A stretch of 64,000 nt of DNA from Rhizobium mesosinicum (GTDB taxonomy: Bacteria; Pseudomonadota; Alphaproteobacteria; Rhizobiales; Rhizobiaceae): NCBI RefSeq assembly GCF_019511345.1, contig NZ_JAEUAK010000001.1, forward strand, positions 682,001 to 746,000, in the 5' to 3' direction. The notes beneath the pieces are model-generated. The model was given only the letters and a program-made list of their open reading frames with translations. It did no database searches and was not told where the DNA came from. A program made the position numbers and the translations under genes. Positions 46,279-55,186 of this stretch are shown here, piece by piece (the first letter of the stretch is position 1; each line of letters begins with the position of its first letter).

Positions 46279-48288
46279 TTAAGCGGCCGTATTGGCCTCA
46301 GCAGCACTCAGCGCCAGATCGGTCACCTCGCCGGTCGAGGCATAGCCGGAGACGAGTTCGGCAAGCATCAGTCGGGCGGCTGGTATGTCGTTGCGATCCA
46401 GCGCTGCATCGAGTGCCTTAAGGCGTTTGGAAAGTTCCGGCCACGAGAGGAAATCCTCGCGCGCCTTCATGATGCGCGGATGCTGTGTCGTCTCAGGATT
46501 GTCTCCGATCAGCAGTTCTTCGTAGAGCTTTTCGCCGGGTCTGAGACCGGTGACCGAAAGCTCGATATCGCCTTCAGGATTATCCTCGCTGCGCACTGTC
46601 AGGCCGGAAAGATCGATCATCCGGCGCGCCAGATCGGCAATGCGCACCGGTTCGCCCATGTCGAGCAGGAAGACATCGCCGCCATCGGCCATGGCGCCGG
46701 CCTGGATGACGAGCTGAGAAGCCTCCGAGATCGTCATGAAGTAGCGGGTAATATCGGGATGCGTCAGCGTCACCGGCCCGCCATCCCTAATCTGCTGGCG
46801 AAACAGCGGCACGACGGAACCGGAGGAACCCAACACATTGCCGAAACGGACCATGGAAAAATTGGTGTGGGTGCGGTTCGCCGCCCGTTCGGCGGAAAGC
46901 GCCTGCAGCACCATTTCGGCAAGCCGCTTGCTTGCGCCCATTACGTTGGTCGGCCTCACCGCTTTGTCGGTGCTGATCAGCACGAAGTTCGACACGCCAT
47001 ATTTCTCGGCCGCCTGTGCGGTGATCAGCGTGCCCATGACATTGTTCTTGATGCCTTCTACGGCATTTTGCTCGACGAGCGGCACATGCTTGTAGGCGGC
47101 TGCATGATAGAGCGCCTGCGGGCGCCAGCTCATGATGATGTGCTCCATGCGGTCGCGGTCGCGCACCGAACAGAGGATCGGCACGATTTGCACCTTCTGC
47201 TGCTCGTACAGTTCCGAAAGCTTCTGCAGCTCGCCGTGGATCGCATAAAGAGCGTATTCGTTCTGCTCGACGAGGATGAGATGCGTCGGGCCGCTGCGCA
47301 GGATCTGGCGGCAGAGCTCGCTGCCGATCGAGCCGCCGGCCCCTGTCACCATCACGACCTTGCCGAGTGTGGCCTTGTCGAGCAATTCCTGGCGCGGGGC
47401 CACGGCCTCGCGGCCGAGCAGGTCTTCGATTTCCAGCTCGCGGATATCCGAAACGGCAATACGGCCCTGCGCAAGTGCCGTCATATCCGGCAGTGTGCGG
47501 ACGTTCACCCGCGCCTTGCGGATCTGCTCGAGGATTTCGTTGCGGCGCTGGCGCGATGCCGATGGCAAAGCCAGAAGCACGTTATGGACATTCAGCGTCT
47601 GGACCAGTTCGGTCAGGTCGGACGGATCATAGATCGGCAGGCCGCCCATGATGCCGCCTTTGAGCTTCGGATCATCATCGAGATAACCGACGACATTGAG
47701 CTCTGAGCTGTTCGTCAGTGCAGCGGCCAGCTGCCGGCCGGAACTGCCCGCGCCATAGATCAGCACCTTTGCCATCGCGCCCTTGTGCAGGATGCGCTGA
47801 TAGGTGTCACCAAGCCAGTAGCGGATGCCGAGGCGCGAAAGGCCGATTGCGATCAGCAGCAGGAAAGGCTGCAGGATGCCAACGGTGCGCGGAATGCCGG
47901 GAACGCTGAGCGCGGTGAAAATCGTGGCAAAGGCAACACCATAGATCGCAATCGCCTTCAGCACTGCCAGGAAAGCGGCAATACCGGCATAGCGGAAGAT
48001 CGCCCGGTACATGCCCATGACGACGAAGATCGGCAGGGCCAGGCACAGCGATATGAGAACCGCGAGCCACTGTACCCCGGTCAGCACCGTCCATTCGTTC
48101 AGGCGGAAACAATAGGCAAGCCAGATGGTCAGAACACAAAGGCTGGAATCGACGATCAGCGCAAGAATACGCTTGGCCGGACGTGGCATCGCCAAGAGCG
48201 GCCCGACCAGCGCCTGCATCGACATCCAGGACTGGCTGGTCTTTGATCCGTCATGTGAAGGATCATCATGCATGTTTATACTGCCCAT
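46279..48288 (-). CDS. Membrane NDP-sugar 4,6-dehydratase/epimerase (WbpM/CapD family)
   Basis: A 669-residue protein with four membrane helices in residues 40-155, a first nucleotide-binding-like domain (IYGAGSSGRQLA, about 178-189) and a C-terminal extended SDR domain with TGAGGSIG at 315-322. The SDR active site has the WbpM-type STDKAVRPTNVMGASKR, where methionine replaces the usual tyrosine. These enzymes convert UDP-GlcNAc-type sugars to 4-keto-6-deoxy forms for O-antigen or capsule. It is encoded after a sugar transferase on the same strand, 103 bases away, so both probably serve surface-polysaccharide synthesis. Confidence 0.9.
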   Translation of the reverse strand: MGSINMHDDPSHDGSKTSQSWMSMQALVGPLLAMPRPAKRILALIVDSSLCVLTIWLAYCFRLNEWTVLTGVQWLAVLISLCLALPIFVVMGMYRAIFRYAGIAAFLAVLKAIAIYGVAFATIFTALSVPGIPRTVGILQPFLLLIAIGLSRLGIRYWLGDTYQRILHKGAMAKVLIYGAGSSGRQLAAALTNSSELNVVGYLDDDPKLKGGIMGGLPIYDPSDLTELVQTLNVHNVLLALPSASRQRRNEILEQIRKARVNVRTLPDMTALAQGRIAVSDIRELEIEDLLGREAVAPRQELLDKATLGKVVMVTGAGGSIGSELCRQILRSGPTHLILVEQNEYALYAIHGELQKLSELYEQQKVQIVPILCSVRDRDRMEHIIMSWRPQALYHAAAYKHVPLVEQNAVEGIKNNVMGTLITAQAAEKYGVSNFVLISTDKAVRPTNVMGASKRLAEMVLQALSAERAANRTHTNFSMVRFGNVLGSSGSVVPLFRQQIRDGGPVTLTHPDITRYFMTISEASQLVIQAGAMADGGDVFLLDMGEPVRIADLARRMIDLSGLTVRSEDNPEGDIELSVTGLRPGEKLYEELLIGDNPETTQHPRIMKAREDFLSWPELSKRLKALDAALDRNDIPAARLMLAELVSGYASTGEVTDLALSAAEANTAA

Positions 48289-48391
48289 CCATCATTCCAG
48301 CCTGATTTCTTCTTGTCCTTTTCGACCTTAAGTGCAACCGAAATAATCGGTGGTCGCGCACGCAACCTGTTCATAACCTTAGCTTGTAGCC

Positions 48392-49024
48392 TCAATGGGT
48401 TATGCCCTTGCTGCCCAATACCTTGCCGACAGTCATTGCCAGGATGCGCATGTCCATGAAGAACGAGCGGCGCTGCAGATAATCGACGTCGAACTTCACC
48501 TTTTCGGGGATCGGCAGTTCGTCGCGTCCATTGACCTGCGCCCAGCCTGTCAGCCCCGGCAGCAGGGCATCGACACCTTCAGCCGTACGCAGTGCAATCA
48601 GATCGTCCTGATTGTAGAGCGCCGGGCGCGGCCCGACGAAGCTCATCTCGCCCTTCAGGATACACCAGAGCTGCGGCAGTTCATCGAGGCTCGACTTGCG
48701 CAGGAAGCCGCCGATCGGCGTCAGATAGCGGGAGGGGTCGTCGAGCAGGTGCGTAGCGACCGTCGGCGTGTCAATCCGCATGCTGCGGAATTTCGGCATC
48801 CGGAATATCTCGTTGCGGCGCCCCACCCGGTTCGACCAGTAAAGCACCGGCCCCGGTGAGGTCAGACGCACGCAAAGTGCCACGATCCCGATCGGAACGA
48901 TCAGGATCAGGGATGCTGCCAGAGCCAGGAAAAGATCCACTGCCCGCTTCAAGTCCGTCCTCGCCTTTCGCACATTTTTTTGGCCTCCAACGGCTGCCTT
49001 GCCTACCGTCTCCGGCCAATTCAC
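48392..49024 (-). CDS. Initiating sugar transferase (undecaprenyl-phosphate sugar-1-P transferase)
   Basis: A 210-residue member of the bacterial sugar transferase family. One N-terminal membrane helix (about residues 30-54) precedes the catalytic part with the signature [32 protein letters not shown] and GPRPAL, and the C-terminal [12 protein letters not shown]. It transfers a sugar phosphate to undecaprenyl phosphate, the first step of exopolysaccharide or O-antigen assembly. The start is GTG 49024, with AAGGG eight bases upstream. It precedes the 4,6-dehydratase gene and is probably co-transcribed with it. Confidence 0.92.
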   Translation of the reverse strand: MNWPETVGKAAVGGQKNVRKARTDLKRAVDLFLALAASLILIVPIGIVALCVRLTSPGPVLYWSNRVGRRNEIFRMPKFRSMRIDTPTVATHLLDDPSRYLTPIGGFLRKSSLDELPQLWCILKGEMSFVGPRPALYNQDDLIALRTAEGVDALLPGLTGWAQVNGRDELPIPEKVKFDVDYLQRRSFFMDMRILAMTVGKVLGSKGITH

Positions 49025-49255
49025 GTCAACGACCCTTTCCGGCCGCGAAGCGCATTAGGCGTTGTTTCTCAGTCAGTTGCGGCAATTTGGCCACCGGCCT
49101 TAGAAAAAGCACCTCATATAAGCCATTGAAACGACATAGATATTTTACACTTATGGAAGTTAAAATCAAATTCGTTTCCGCCACTGTTTTCCTCCCGCAA
49201 GGTGGATATGTCTTTCAACCCCTCTACTGACGGCACCGAAAATCGCTCCCTGGAC

Positions 49256-50518
49256 CTATCGCCCGTGCTGATGACAGTCACGATAGGCAGATATCATGCA
49301 GGTGCCCTCAGGCCCTCTGCGCAACCGACTGTTCTGGCGTACCAGCGCCATTAGCATCGGACCAAGCGAGAACTCTCCTCGCGCCCCCTTGCGTGCTAGG
49401 TCACGCAGGTAGCCGCCAGGCGAGTTGATATGGGTTGCCCGTTCCAGCATACAGGCGATGACGATAGCAGCGTTTTCGCGGCCGAGGCTCCCGCAAGCTG
49501 TCTCATAGGTTTCCGGGGTTATCCCGAGCATGGAACGCACGGTGACGGCAGCGGTCACCAGATCTCGCCAACCCGTGATTGGTCCTCCTTGAACGTAATC
49601 GTTGATTTGCGGGCAGGCCTGCAGAACGAGGGCAAGAGGGAAGATTTTCTGGCGTCCGGTTGAGTGAACCTTTTCCGTTGCTGGTGGGAGCGCGTCCTCT
49701 TGCACCGTCGGAGAAGATTCTAATTCAAGAGAGTCTTTATCTGAATTCTGTATGTGCGGTTCATTTTGGACCACACTGGCGCTCGTTTTTTTGGAATTAT
49801 CGAAGCGGGTCAACAAATTGACCAGTTCGGAGCGAAGGTCTTCGAGCTTCAGGCGCACGCCATCCAGATCGGAAGCGTCAGGATTGCGGGGCAGGCATGC
49901 GAGGTGGCGGGTATAGGTAGCCTCGATATCGTTCCAGTTGCCGGGAACGCCTTCGTCGAGCGCGGCATCGATGAGTTTGCGAACATCACGGCGGCAGATC
50001 GTCAGACGCTCACGCGCACGCCGGAGTGCCATTCGGTCCGCCTCGATCTTTTGAGCCATGGCGGCGAGTTCCTCGCTGCGGGCAAGAAGCGGCGCCAGGC
50101 TGAAGCCATAGGCATCTTCTACCTCACCAGAGGTCTTGCGACGGGCAAAACGCTTTCCATTGGCGCTGTCCTTGCGGATAACGAGCCCGGCATCGACCAG
50201 GGCGGCCAGGTGTCGGCGCAACGTGGTGACGGCAATGCCGTGCGCGCGCACCATCAATTGCCGGTTGGACGGAAAGACGACCATGCTCGCCTCACCGGAG
50301 AGATGGCTTTCGGGATAGAAAGAAAGAAGTGCGTTCAGCACAGCGAGCGTGCGGTCGGAAATGCCGAGCAGCGGACGTGCTTCGCAGACGTTGCGGAAGA
50401 CCTTCCACTTGTCGACAGACCTTCCTGTTTTAACCGATTCGGCCTGGAGCTGACCTCTCATTAAGGCAAGCGACATCGGCCGCCGCCCGAAAGGCGTCGT
50501 GACAAATCCCGTATCCAT
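49256..50518 (-). CDS. repC: Plasmid replication initiator RepC
   Basis: A 420-residue RepC protein, the initiator of repABC plasmids. The N-terminus (VTTPFGRRPMSLALMRGQL) is characteristic, followed by the winged-helix DNA-binding region (residues about 60-160, including SFYPESHLSGEASMVVFPSNRQLMVRAHGI in parts) and a variable linker. In this family the replication origin lies inside the repC coding sequence, so the origin is expected here. Expression is normally held down by a countertranscribed RNA from the repB-repC gap, and such an RNA gene is visible at 50614. It is the last gene of the repABC operon. Confidence 0.97.
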   Translation of the reverse strand: MDTGFVTTPFGRRPMSLALMRGQLQAESVKTGRSVDKWKVFRNVCEARPLLGISDRTLAVLNALLSFYPESHLSGEASMVVFPSNRQLMVRAHGIAVTTLRRHLAALVDAGLVIRKDSANGKRFARRKTSGEVEDAYGFSLAPLLARSEELAAMAQKIEADRMALRRARERLTICRRDVRKLIDAALDEGVPGNWNDIEATYTRHLACLPRNPDASDLDGVRLKLEDLRSELVNLLTRFDNSKKTSASVVQNEPHIQNSDKDSLELESSPTVQEDALPPATEKVHSTGRQKIFPLALVLQACPQINDYVQGGPITGWRDLVTAAVTVRSMLGITPETYETACGSLGRENAAIVIACMLERATHINSPGGYLRDLARKGARGEFSLGPMLMALVRQNSRLRRGPEGTCMISAYRDCHQHGR

Positions 50519-50578
50519 TGTGGTTCACCTTATACAAAGGCAAATTATCAGCGCCCGCCAAAACGGCGTTCAAAAACC

Positions 50579-50607
50579 TTGACAGCGATTCCGGGAAGTG
50601 CGATTCT
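50579..50607 (+). promoter_or_regulatory. Promoter of the countertranscribed RNA
   Basis: TTGACA (50579-50584) and GATTCT (50602-50607) are separated by exactly 17 bases and face away from repC translation, i.e. they drive transcription against the repABC mRNA. Position and orientation match the ctRNA promoter of other repABC plasmids. Confidence 0.8.
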
Positions 50608-50613
50608 CTGGGT

Positions 50614-50664
50614 GCTAAACGAGAGAAGAGGGCTTCCGGATGTTTTGTTCGGGGGCCTTTTTCT
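50614..50664 (+). ncRNA. Countertranscribed antisense RNA controlling repC
   Basis: Downstream of the promoter a short RNA of about 50 bases is predicted, ending in a stem (AGGGCTTCCGGA with TTCGGGGGCCT, one bulge and G-T pairs, 50629-50658) followed by TTTTCTTT. repABC plasmids carry such an antisense RNA (incA-type) between repB and repC that reduces repC expression and causes incompatibility. The exact ends are estimated. Confidence 0.75.
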
Positions 50665-50726
50665 TTGCCTATTGGCTCCTTTTCCTAACAGTCAAATCTT
50701 ATCAGCAGGCCTTAGCCTGCCAACAG

Positions 50727-51719
50727 TTATCGTTGTGACCTGACGGCGCCGAACTCCTCGAAGAGTTCATCCAGCCGGGTCGTGAGATACTCGGCAAATT
50801 CAGGCACCATGAGTTCATCAAAGGTGATGCGTGTCTTGTTGCCGGAACGTTCGATTTGCGCTGCCCTTTGTCCTTGCCGCGTTTTCCAGATCTCGCCTGT
50901 CGCCTTCTTGGCATCGCGCACCGTCATCTTCGACAGCAGACGCTGCAAGCGCTGGTCGCTGTCGAGATTGGCAAAGGCTTCGTCCTCGATGATCGCTTCA
51001 ACCTTCTTGGGCGCGGAAGAGACGGCATCGACGAGAGCCAACCACCTGGCGCGGCCTGCCTTCGGTGCCGGGCCGATCGCCAGGATCAGGGTCTGCGGCA
51101 CGCCACGGGCGACAGAGATGTAACGACTGAGATCGGCCTTGTCGGTCGACAGTGCCGCCATAATGACATCACGTGGGTAACCCGCTTCTTCCAGACGATG
51201 GGCAAACAGCGCCTTTTCGATGAAGGAGAGATCCTGTCGGTCGAGATTTTCCTTGCCTTGGGCAATCACCAGTTCGTTGTCGCTCAAGTTCTGAACGATT
51301 GCCTTGACCTTGAGCCCGAGCTTTGCGGCCGCACGCAGGCGGCGACGGCCGTAAGCGATCTGGTAGTGCCCCTCCTTTTCAGGGTCGGGACGCACCAGGA
51401 TGGGCACCTTCTGGCCGTGCTCGGCAATGCTTTTTGTCAGCGCATCGAAATCGGCATCGCGCTCGACCGGGATACGGTCGCTGATCGAGGAATTGGAAAT
51501 ATCGGAAGGGTCGATGTCCAGAACGTGAAAACCGGAGGAAATCTGCGCCTGCAGCCGGCCGGCAGCACGCGCCGCTTCGGTCATTTCCTGCAGTGATGCA
51601 CCCATCGCCGAGACGGCGCCGGTGCGCACGCGGTCCGGATTCTTCTCGACACCGGCAGATGGCGTCGGCGTATCGGCCTTGCGCATGAAGATCGAATTGA
51701 CGGTATCGCGTCGGCTCAT
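50727..51719 (-). CDS. repB: Plasmid partitioning protein RepB
   Basis: A 330-residue ParB-family centromere-binding protein. The ParB nuclease-like domain with its CTP-binding segment is seen as AYGRRRLRAAAKLG around residue 125, preceded by IAEHGQKVPILVRP; a helix-turn-helix part follows (ALFAHRLEEAGYPRDVIMAAL). ATG 51719 is used; TTG three bases earlier is possible. It acts with RepA on parS-like palindromes that sit just upstream in the repA-repB gap. Confidence 0.96.
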   Translation of the reverse strand: MSRRDTVNSIFMRKADTPTPSAGVEKNPDRVRTGAVSAMGASLQEMTEAARAAGRLQAQISSGFHVLDIDPSDISNSSISDRIPVERDADFDALTKSIAEHGQKVPILVRPDPEKEGHYQIAYGRRRLRAAAKLGLKVKAIVQNLSDNELVIAQGKENLDRQDLSFIEKALFAHRLEEAGYPRDVIMAALSTDKADLSRYISVARGVPQTLILAIGPAPKAGRARWLALVDAVSSAPKKVEAIIEDEAFANLDSDQRLQRLLSKMTVRDAKKATGEIWKTRQGQRAAQIERSGNKTRITFDELMVPEFAEYLTTRLDELFEEFGAVRSQR

Positions 51720-51765
51720 CAATTCTCTCCTTTCCAGTCGGATGCCAGCAAGCCGAAAGAGCGTT

Positions 51766-51781
51766 GTTGGGAGCTCCCAAC
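51766..51781. promoter_or_regulatory. parS-like 16-base palindrome (perfect copy)
   Basis: GTTGGGAGCTCCCAAC is a perfect palindrome in the 193-base repA-repB gap. RepB-binding parS sites of repABC plasmids are palindromes of this size and can occur in this gap, so this is the likely centromere together with the second copy 79 bases away. Confidence 0.8.
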
Positions 51782-51844
51782 GCGCTTATGGGCTGCCGAT
51801 CGATGAAGGGATGTCTGGAAGGTGCTCAAACGGCGGTAACCTCT

Positions 51845-51860
51845 GTTGGGAGTTCCCAAC
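51845..51860. promoter_or_regulatory. parS-like 16-base palindrome (one mismatch)
   Basis: GTTGGGAGTTCCCAAC repeats the first site with a single base change at the centre. Two copies in one gap suggest cooperative loading of RepB. Confidence 0.75.
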
Positions 51861-51912
51861 AGGACGGCCGTCCCACAGAAACCTGAAAGATCGCCGTCGA
51901 CCAGGCAGAACG

Positions 51913-53133
51913 TCATATGCGCCCCCATGCCTGTCGGATCAGCGTCTCGACCTCTCCATTGACCGCATCGAGGGCTTCCATCGCGCGGTCGTAAGTCGAG
52001 CGCGTCAGATTCTCGCGACCGATCTCATAAAGGGTCTGCTTGGTGAGGCCGGCATCGGAGACCGCTGCCGACTTCACCATCGCATTGATCATCACGTGAT
52101 CGTCAAACAGATTGCGCAGGAGGGCCGCCACCTTCGTCTGCGGCGCATCCTGAGGCTCGTATCGAGTGAGCAGATAACGAATGAAATCGTAATTGAGCTC
52201 GCCGCCGGCTTCGCGCACGACGGAAAGAAGGTCATGCGTCATCAGCAGGAACTGGCTCATGGAAGCCACATCCAGCATCTGCGGATGCACGGTGACGATC
52301 ATCGAGGTCGCGGCGCAAAGGCCGCTCAGCGTCAGATAGCCGAGCTGCGGCGGGCAATCGAGGACCACGACATCATAGTTTTCGGCGACATCGTCGAGCG
52401 CCTTGGCCACGCGCATGAAGAACACGCCCTCGCCATCCCGGGAGCCGCGCATCAGCGCGCGCGGCGTCGTGTGCTCGAATTCCATGAGTTCGAGATTGCC
52501 GGGGATGAGATCCAGACCTTCGAAGTAAGTATTGCGCACGACTTCCGAGAGGGGACGCCGCTCCTCATCGTAGCGGATTGCTGCATAGAGTGTCTCGTTG
52601 GAACGGACGTCCGTCTCCGGCATGACGCCGAGCATCGCTGACATGCTGGCCTGCGGGTCGAGATCGAGAGCGAGCACGCGGTAACCCTGCAAAGCAAGAT
52701 ATTGCGCCAGATGCACCGATGTCGTGGTCTTGCCCGATCCGCCCTTAAAGTTGGTGACGGCGATGACCTGAAGATGTTCGTTCTCCCTGCGGCGTGGCAG
52801 GAAATCATGCGCCTCACGCCCACGAGCGGAGGCGGCAAGCAGGGCGCGCAGCTCGTTAAGCTGACGCAAAGAATAGAGGCGCCGGCCATTGCTGCCGACA
52901 TCGGGCTGCGGGCCTTCGCCGGCAAGCGTCATCTTCCGCAAGGTCGAATCCGAGACGCCGATCAGCTTGGCCGCCTCGCCGGAGGTAAAGCGGCGCAGTG
53001 TCTTGCTCGCAGTCGGCGGAAACAGGGCTTCGCTGATCGCCTGCAACTGCGAACTGATCGTCGACGCATGGGCGCCGATCGTCTCATCGACGCTACGTTG
53101 AAGGGTCCGAGAAGTCCTTTGTGGCTTGCTCAC
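51913..53133 (-). CDS. repA: Plasmid partitioning ATPase RepA
   Basis: A 406-residue ParA-family ATPase with an N-terminal MerR-like helix-turn-helix (about 48-98, SGEAAKLIGVSDSTLRKM) and a deviant Walker A box KGGSGKTT at 130-137. It drives plasmid segregation with RepB and represses the repABC operon. The start is GTG 53133. A 37-base inverted repeat begins 15 bases upstream and is the probable autoregulatory operator. Confidence 0.97.
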   Translation of the reverse strand: MSKPQRTSRTLQRSVDETIGAHASTISSQLQAISEALFPPTASKTLRRFTSGEAAKLIGVSDSTLRKMTLAGEGPQPDVGSNGRRLYSLRQLNELRALLAASARGREAHDFLPRRRENEHLQVIAVTNFKGGSGKTTTSVHLAQYLALQGYRVLALDLDPQASMSAMLGVMPETDVRSNETLYAAIRYDEERRPLSEVVRNTYFEGLDLIPGNLELMEFEHTTPRALMRGSRDGEGVFFMRVAKALDDVAENYDVVVLDCPPQLGYLTLSGLCAATSMIVTVHPQMLDVASMSQFLLMTHDLLSVVREAGGELNYDFIRYLLTRYEPQDAPQTKVAALLRNLFDDHVMINAMVKSAAVSDAGLTKQTLYEIGRENLTRSTYDRAMEALDAVNGEVETLIRQAWGRI

Positions 53134-53147
53134 GCTCTAATCTTTCA

Positions 53148-53184
53148 TCACGGAAAAACACCAGAAACGGCTGTTTATCCGTGA
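53148..53184. promoter_or_regulatory. Inverted-repeat operator upstream of repA
   Basis: TCACGGAAAAACA (53148-53160) and TGTTTATCCGTGA (53172-53184) are inverted copies with one mismatch in 13 bases, separated by 11 bases, right before the repA start. ParA-type repressors bind such repeats, so autoregulation of repABC is inferred. Confidence 0.65.
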
Positions 53185-53849
53185 CGATTACCGATCACAG
53201 CGATTCTGGCAAGCTACTCCAGCAGAACAAGGCTTTAACGGCGGCGGTCACGATCATGAGTTTACGACAGAAGGATTACAATTTCCTCTGATATCTCCGT
53301 CAGTTAACAGAAATTCGATTCGCCTTGCAAAGCTGTGCCATCCTCACACCATTTTTGTTATCGATGCGGCCAAGCCGATGTTTTGATCCCGCAGACGCTC
53401 CCTGGCGCATCCCATTGAGAAGAATCAGCTATTACCGATTCCTAATCTTTGCGGCAAAGGATCTGATGACGAAAGGGGGCGAGGGCCTCGTTGCTGGGGC
53501 GCCGACGAAGGCGAAGGGCGCTATGTTTCGAAATCCCGAAGACGAGTTTTCACCTGGTGGGAACGCGATCTCATCGAAAGGCTGTCTGATACCTTTGTCG
53601 ATGGTTTGCCGTACCAAAATCGAACAGAGATGTAGCGGAATCAATCTGTGTATTTGATTCCGTTTCGATGAAAGACGTGAGTAAAAACAGACCGTTAGGG
53701 TCACGCGAAGTACACTGCCTAAGCACGCGAAATGTGCTCTCTCAAGCCCTTCTTCATCGATCAGATTTATAAAGGATCTAGGATGTTTCCGCAATGACTG
53801 GCATTGCTCTATCCCCAGCGGGCCGCAGAAAAGAGTGATGGCGCCTGCC
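53185..53849. other. Long intergenic region upstream of repABC
   Basis: About 665 bases with lower GC than the neighbouring genes separate the rep operator from the fuconate dehydratase gene. Open frames are present on both strands (for example 53325-53657 on plus), but none has a good ribosome site or recognisable domain. The region should hold the distal rep promoter. It may be a scar of rearrangement at the replication locus, but no insertion-sequence end was recognised. Confidence 0.5.
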
Positions 53850-55127
53850 CTAGCCGCTGAACGTGTAGCTGGCAATCGAGGACGGCTTCATCTCGATTGA
53901 GAACCCGGGCCGGGTCGGCGGCATATAGGCTGCGCCCTTAATGATGCAGGGGTCGAGGAAATGTTCGTGAAGGTGGTCGACATATTCGATGACACGGCCA
54001 TCCTTGGTGCCTGACACCGCCACGTAATCGATCATCGACAGGTGCTGCACATATTCGCAGAGCCCGACGCCGCCGGCATGCGGCCAGACCGGCAGGCCGA
54101 ATTTCGCCGCCACCAGCAGCACGGCCAGCACCTCGTTCAGGCCGCCCATGCGGCAGGAATCGATCTGGACGATGTCGATCGCGCCTTCTGCGATGAACTG
54201 CTTGAACATGATGCGGTTCTGGCACATCTCGCCGGTGGCGACCTTCACCGGGGAAATGCCCTCGCGAATCTTGCGGTGGCCGGCGACATCGTCGGGGCTC
54301 GTCGGCTCTTCGATAAAGAAGGGCTTGGCAAAGGAAAGCTGCTTGACCCAGTCGATCGCCTGGCCGACCTCCCAGACCTGATTGGCGTCGATCATCAGAT
54401 AGCGGTCCGGGCCGATCACCTCACGGGCAATCCTCAAGCGGCGGATATCGTCCTCAAGGTCGCGCCCGACTTTCATCTTGATGTGGTTGAAGCCGGCATC
54501 GATCGCTTCCTGGCAGAGCCGGCGCAGCTTCTCGTCCTCGTAGCCGAGCCAGCCGGCCGAGGTCGTGTAGCAGGCATACCCTTCCTTTTCGAGCGTGGCG
54601 ATGCGCTCGGCCTTACCGGCTTCGGCCTGTCTCAGGATGGCGATAGCCTCATCGCGCGTCAGCACGTCGGTGAGGTAGCGGTAATCGACGATATCGGCGA
54701 TTTCTTCGGCAGACATATCTGCAACCAGGCGCCACACTGGCTTGCCGGCCTCCTTGGCAATCAGATCCCAAACGGCGTTGACGATCGCGCCGGTCGCCAG
54801 ATGGATCGCGCCCTTTTCAGGGCCGATCCACCGAAGCTGGCTGTCGCTTGTCAGATGCCGCCAATATTTGCCTGGGTGAGCGATCACGTCTGAAAGTTCC
54901 GTGCCGACGACGAGATGCCGCATCGCCTTGATCGCCGCGCAGCAGATGTCGTTGCCCCGCCCGATGGTAAAGGTCAGGCCGTGGCCGGCAAGCCCGTGCT
55001 TGTCGGTTTCGAGGATCACATAGGCGGCGGAATAATCCGGATCCGGGTTCATCGCATCGGAACCATCGAGACTTTGCGAGGTCGGAAAGCGAAGATCGAA
55101 AACGCGGAGGTCGGTGATGCGGGTCAT
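53850..55127 (-). CDS. fucD: L-fuconate dehydratase
   Basis: A 425-residue enolase-superfamily enzyme that dehydrates L-fuconate to 2-keto-3-deoxy-L-fuconate. The characteristic residues line up with the known family: the KMK pair (Lys217, Lys219), metal ligands Asp248, Glu274 and Glu300, and His350 in WPHAGGVGLCEYVQH. The length equals that of characterised FucD proteins. It starts 59 bases after the SDR gene on the same strand and is the last gene of that pair. Confidence 0.93.
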   Translation of the reverse strand: MTRITDLRVFDLRFPTSQSLDGSDAMNPDPDYSAAYVILETDKHGLAGHGLTFTIGRGNDICCAAIKAMRHLVVGTELSDVIAHPGKYWRHLTSDSQLRWIGPEKGAIHLATGAIVNAVWDLIAKEAGKPVWRLVADMSAEEIADIVDYRYLTDVLTRDEAIAILRQAEAGKAERIATLEKEGYACYTTSAGWLGYEDEKLRRLCQEAIDAGFNHIKMKVGRDLEDDIRRLRIAREVIGPDRYLMIDANQVWEVGQAIDWVKQLSFAKPFFIEEPTSPDDVAGHRKIREGISPVKVATGEMCQNRIMFKQFIAEGAIDIVQIDSCRMGGLNEVLAVLLVAAKFGLPVWPHAGGVGLCEYVQHLSMIDYVAVSGTKDGRVIEYVDHLHEHFLDPCIIKGAAYMPPTRPGFSIEMKPSSIASYTFSG

Positions 55128-55186
55128 GATGTTCTTCCCGTTGAGGGGCCGGCATCCTTCCTTAGAAGAAGCCGGCCATACGAAGC

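Noticed and set aside
53325..53657. A 110-codon open frame in the gap upstream of repA
   Set aside because: No ribosome site and no recognisable domain; an overlapping minus-strand frame is equally long, so neither is favoured.
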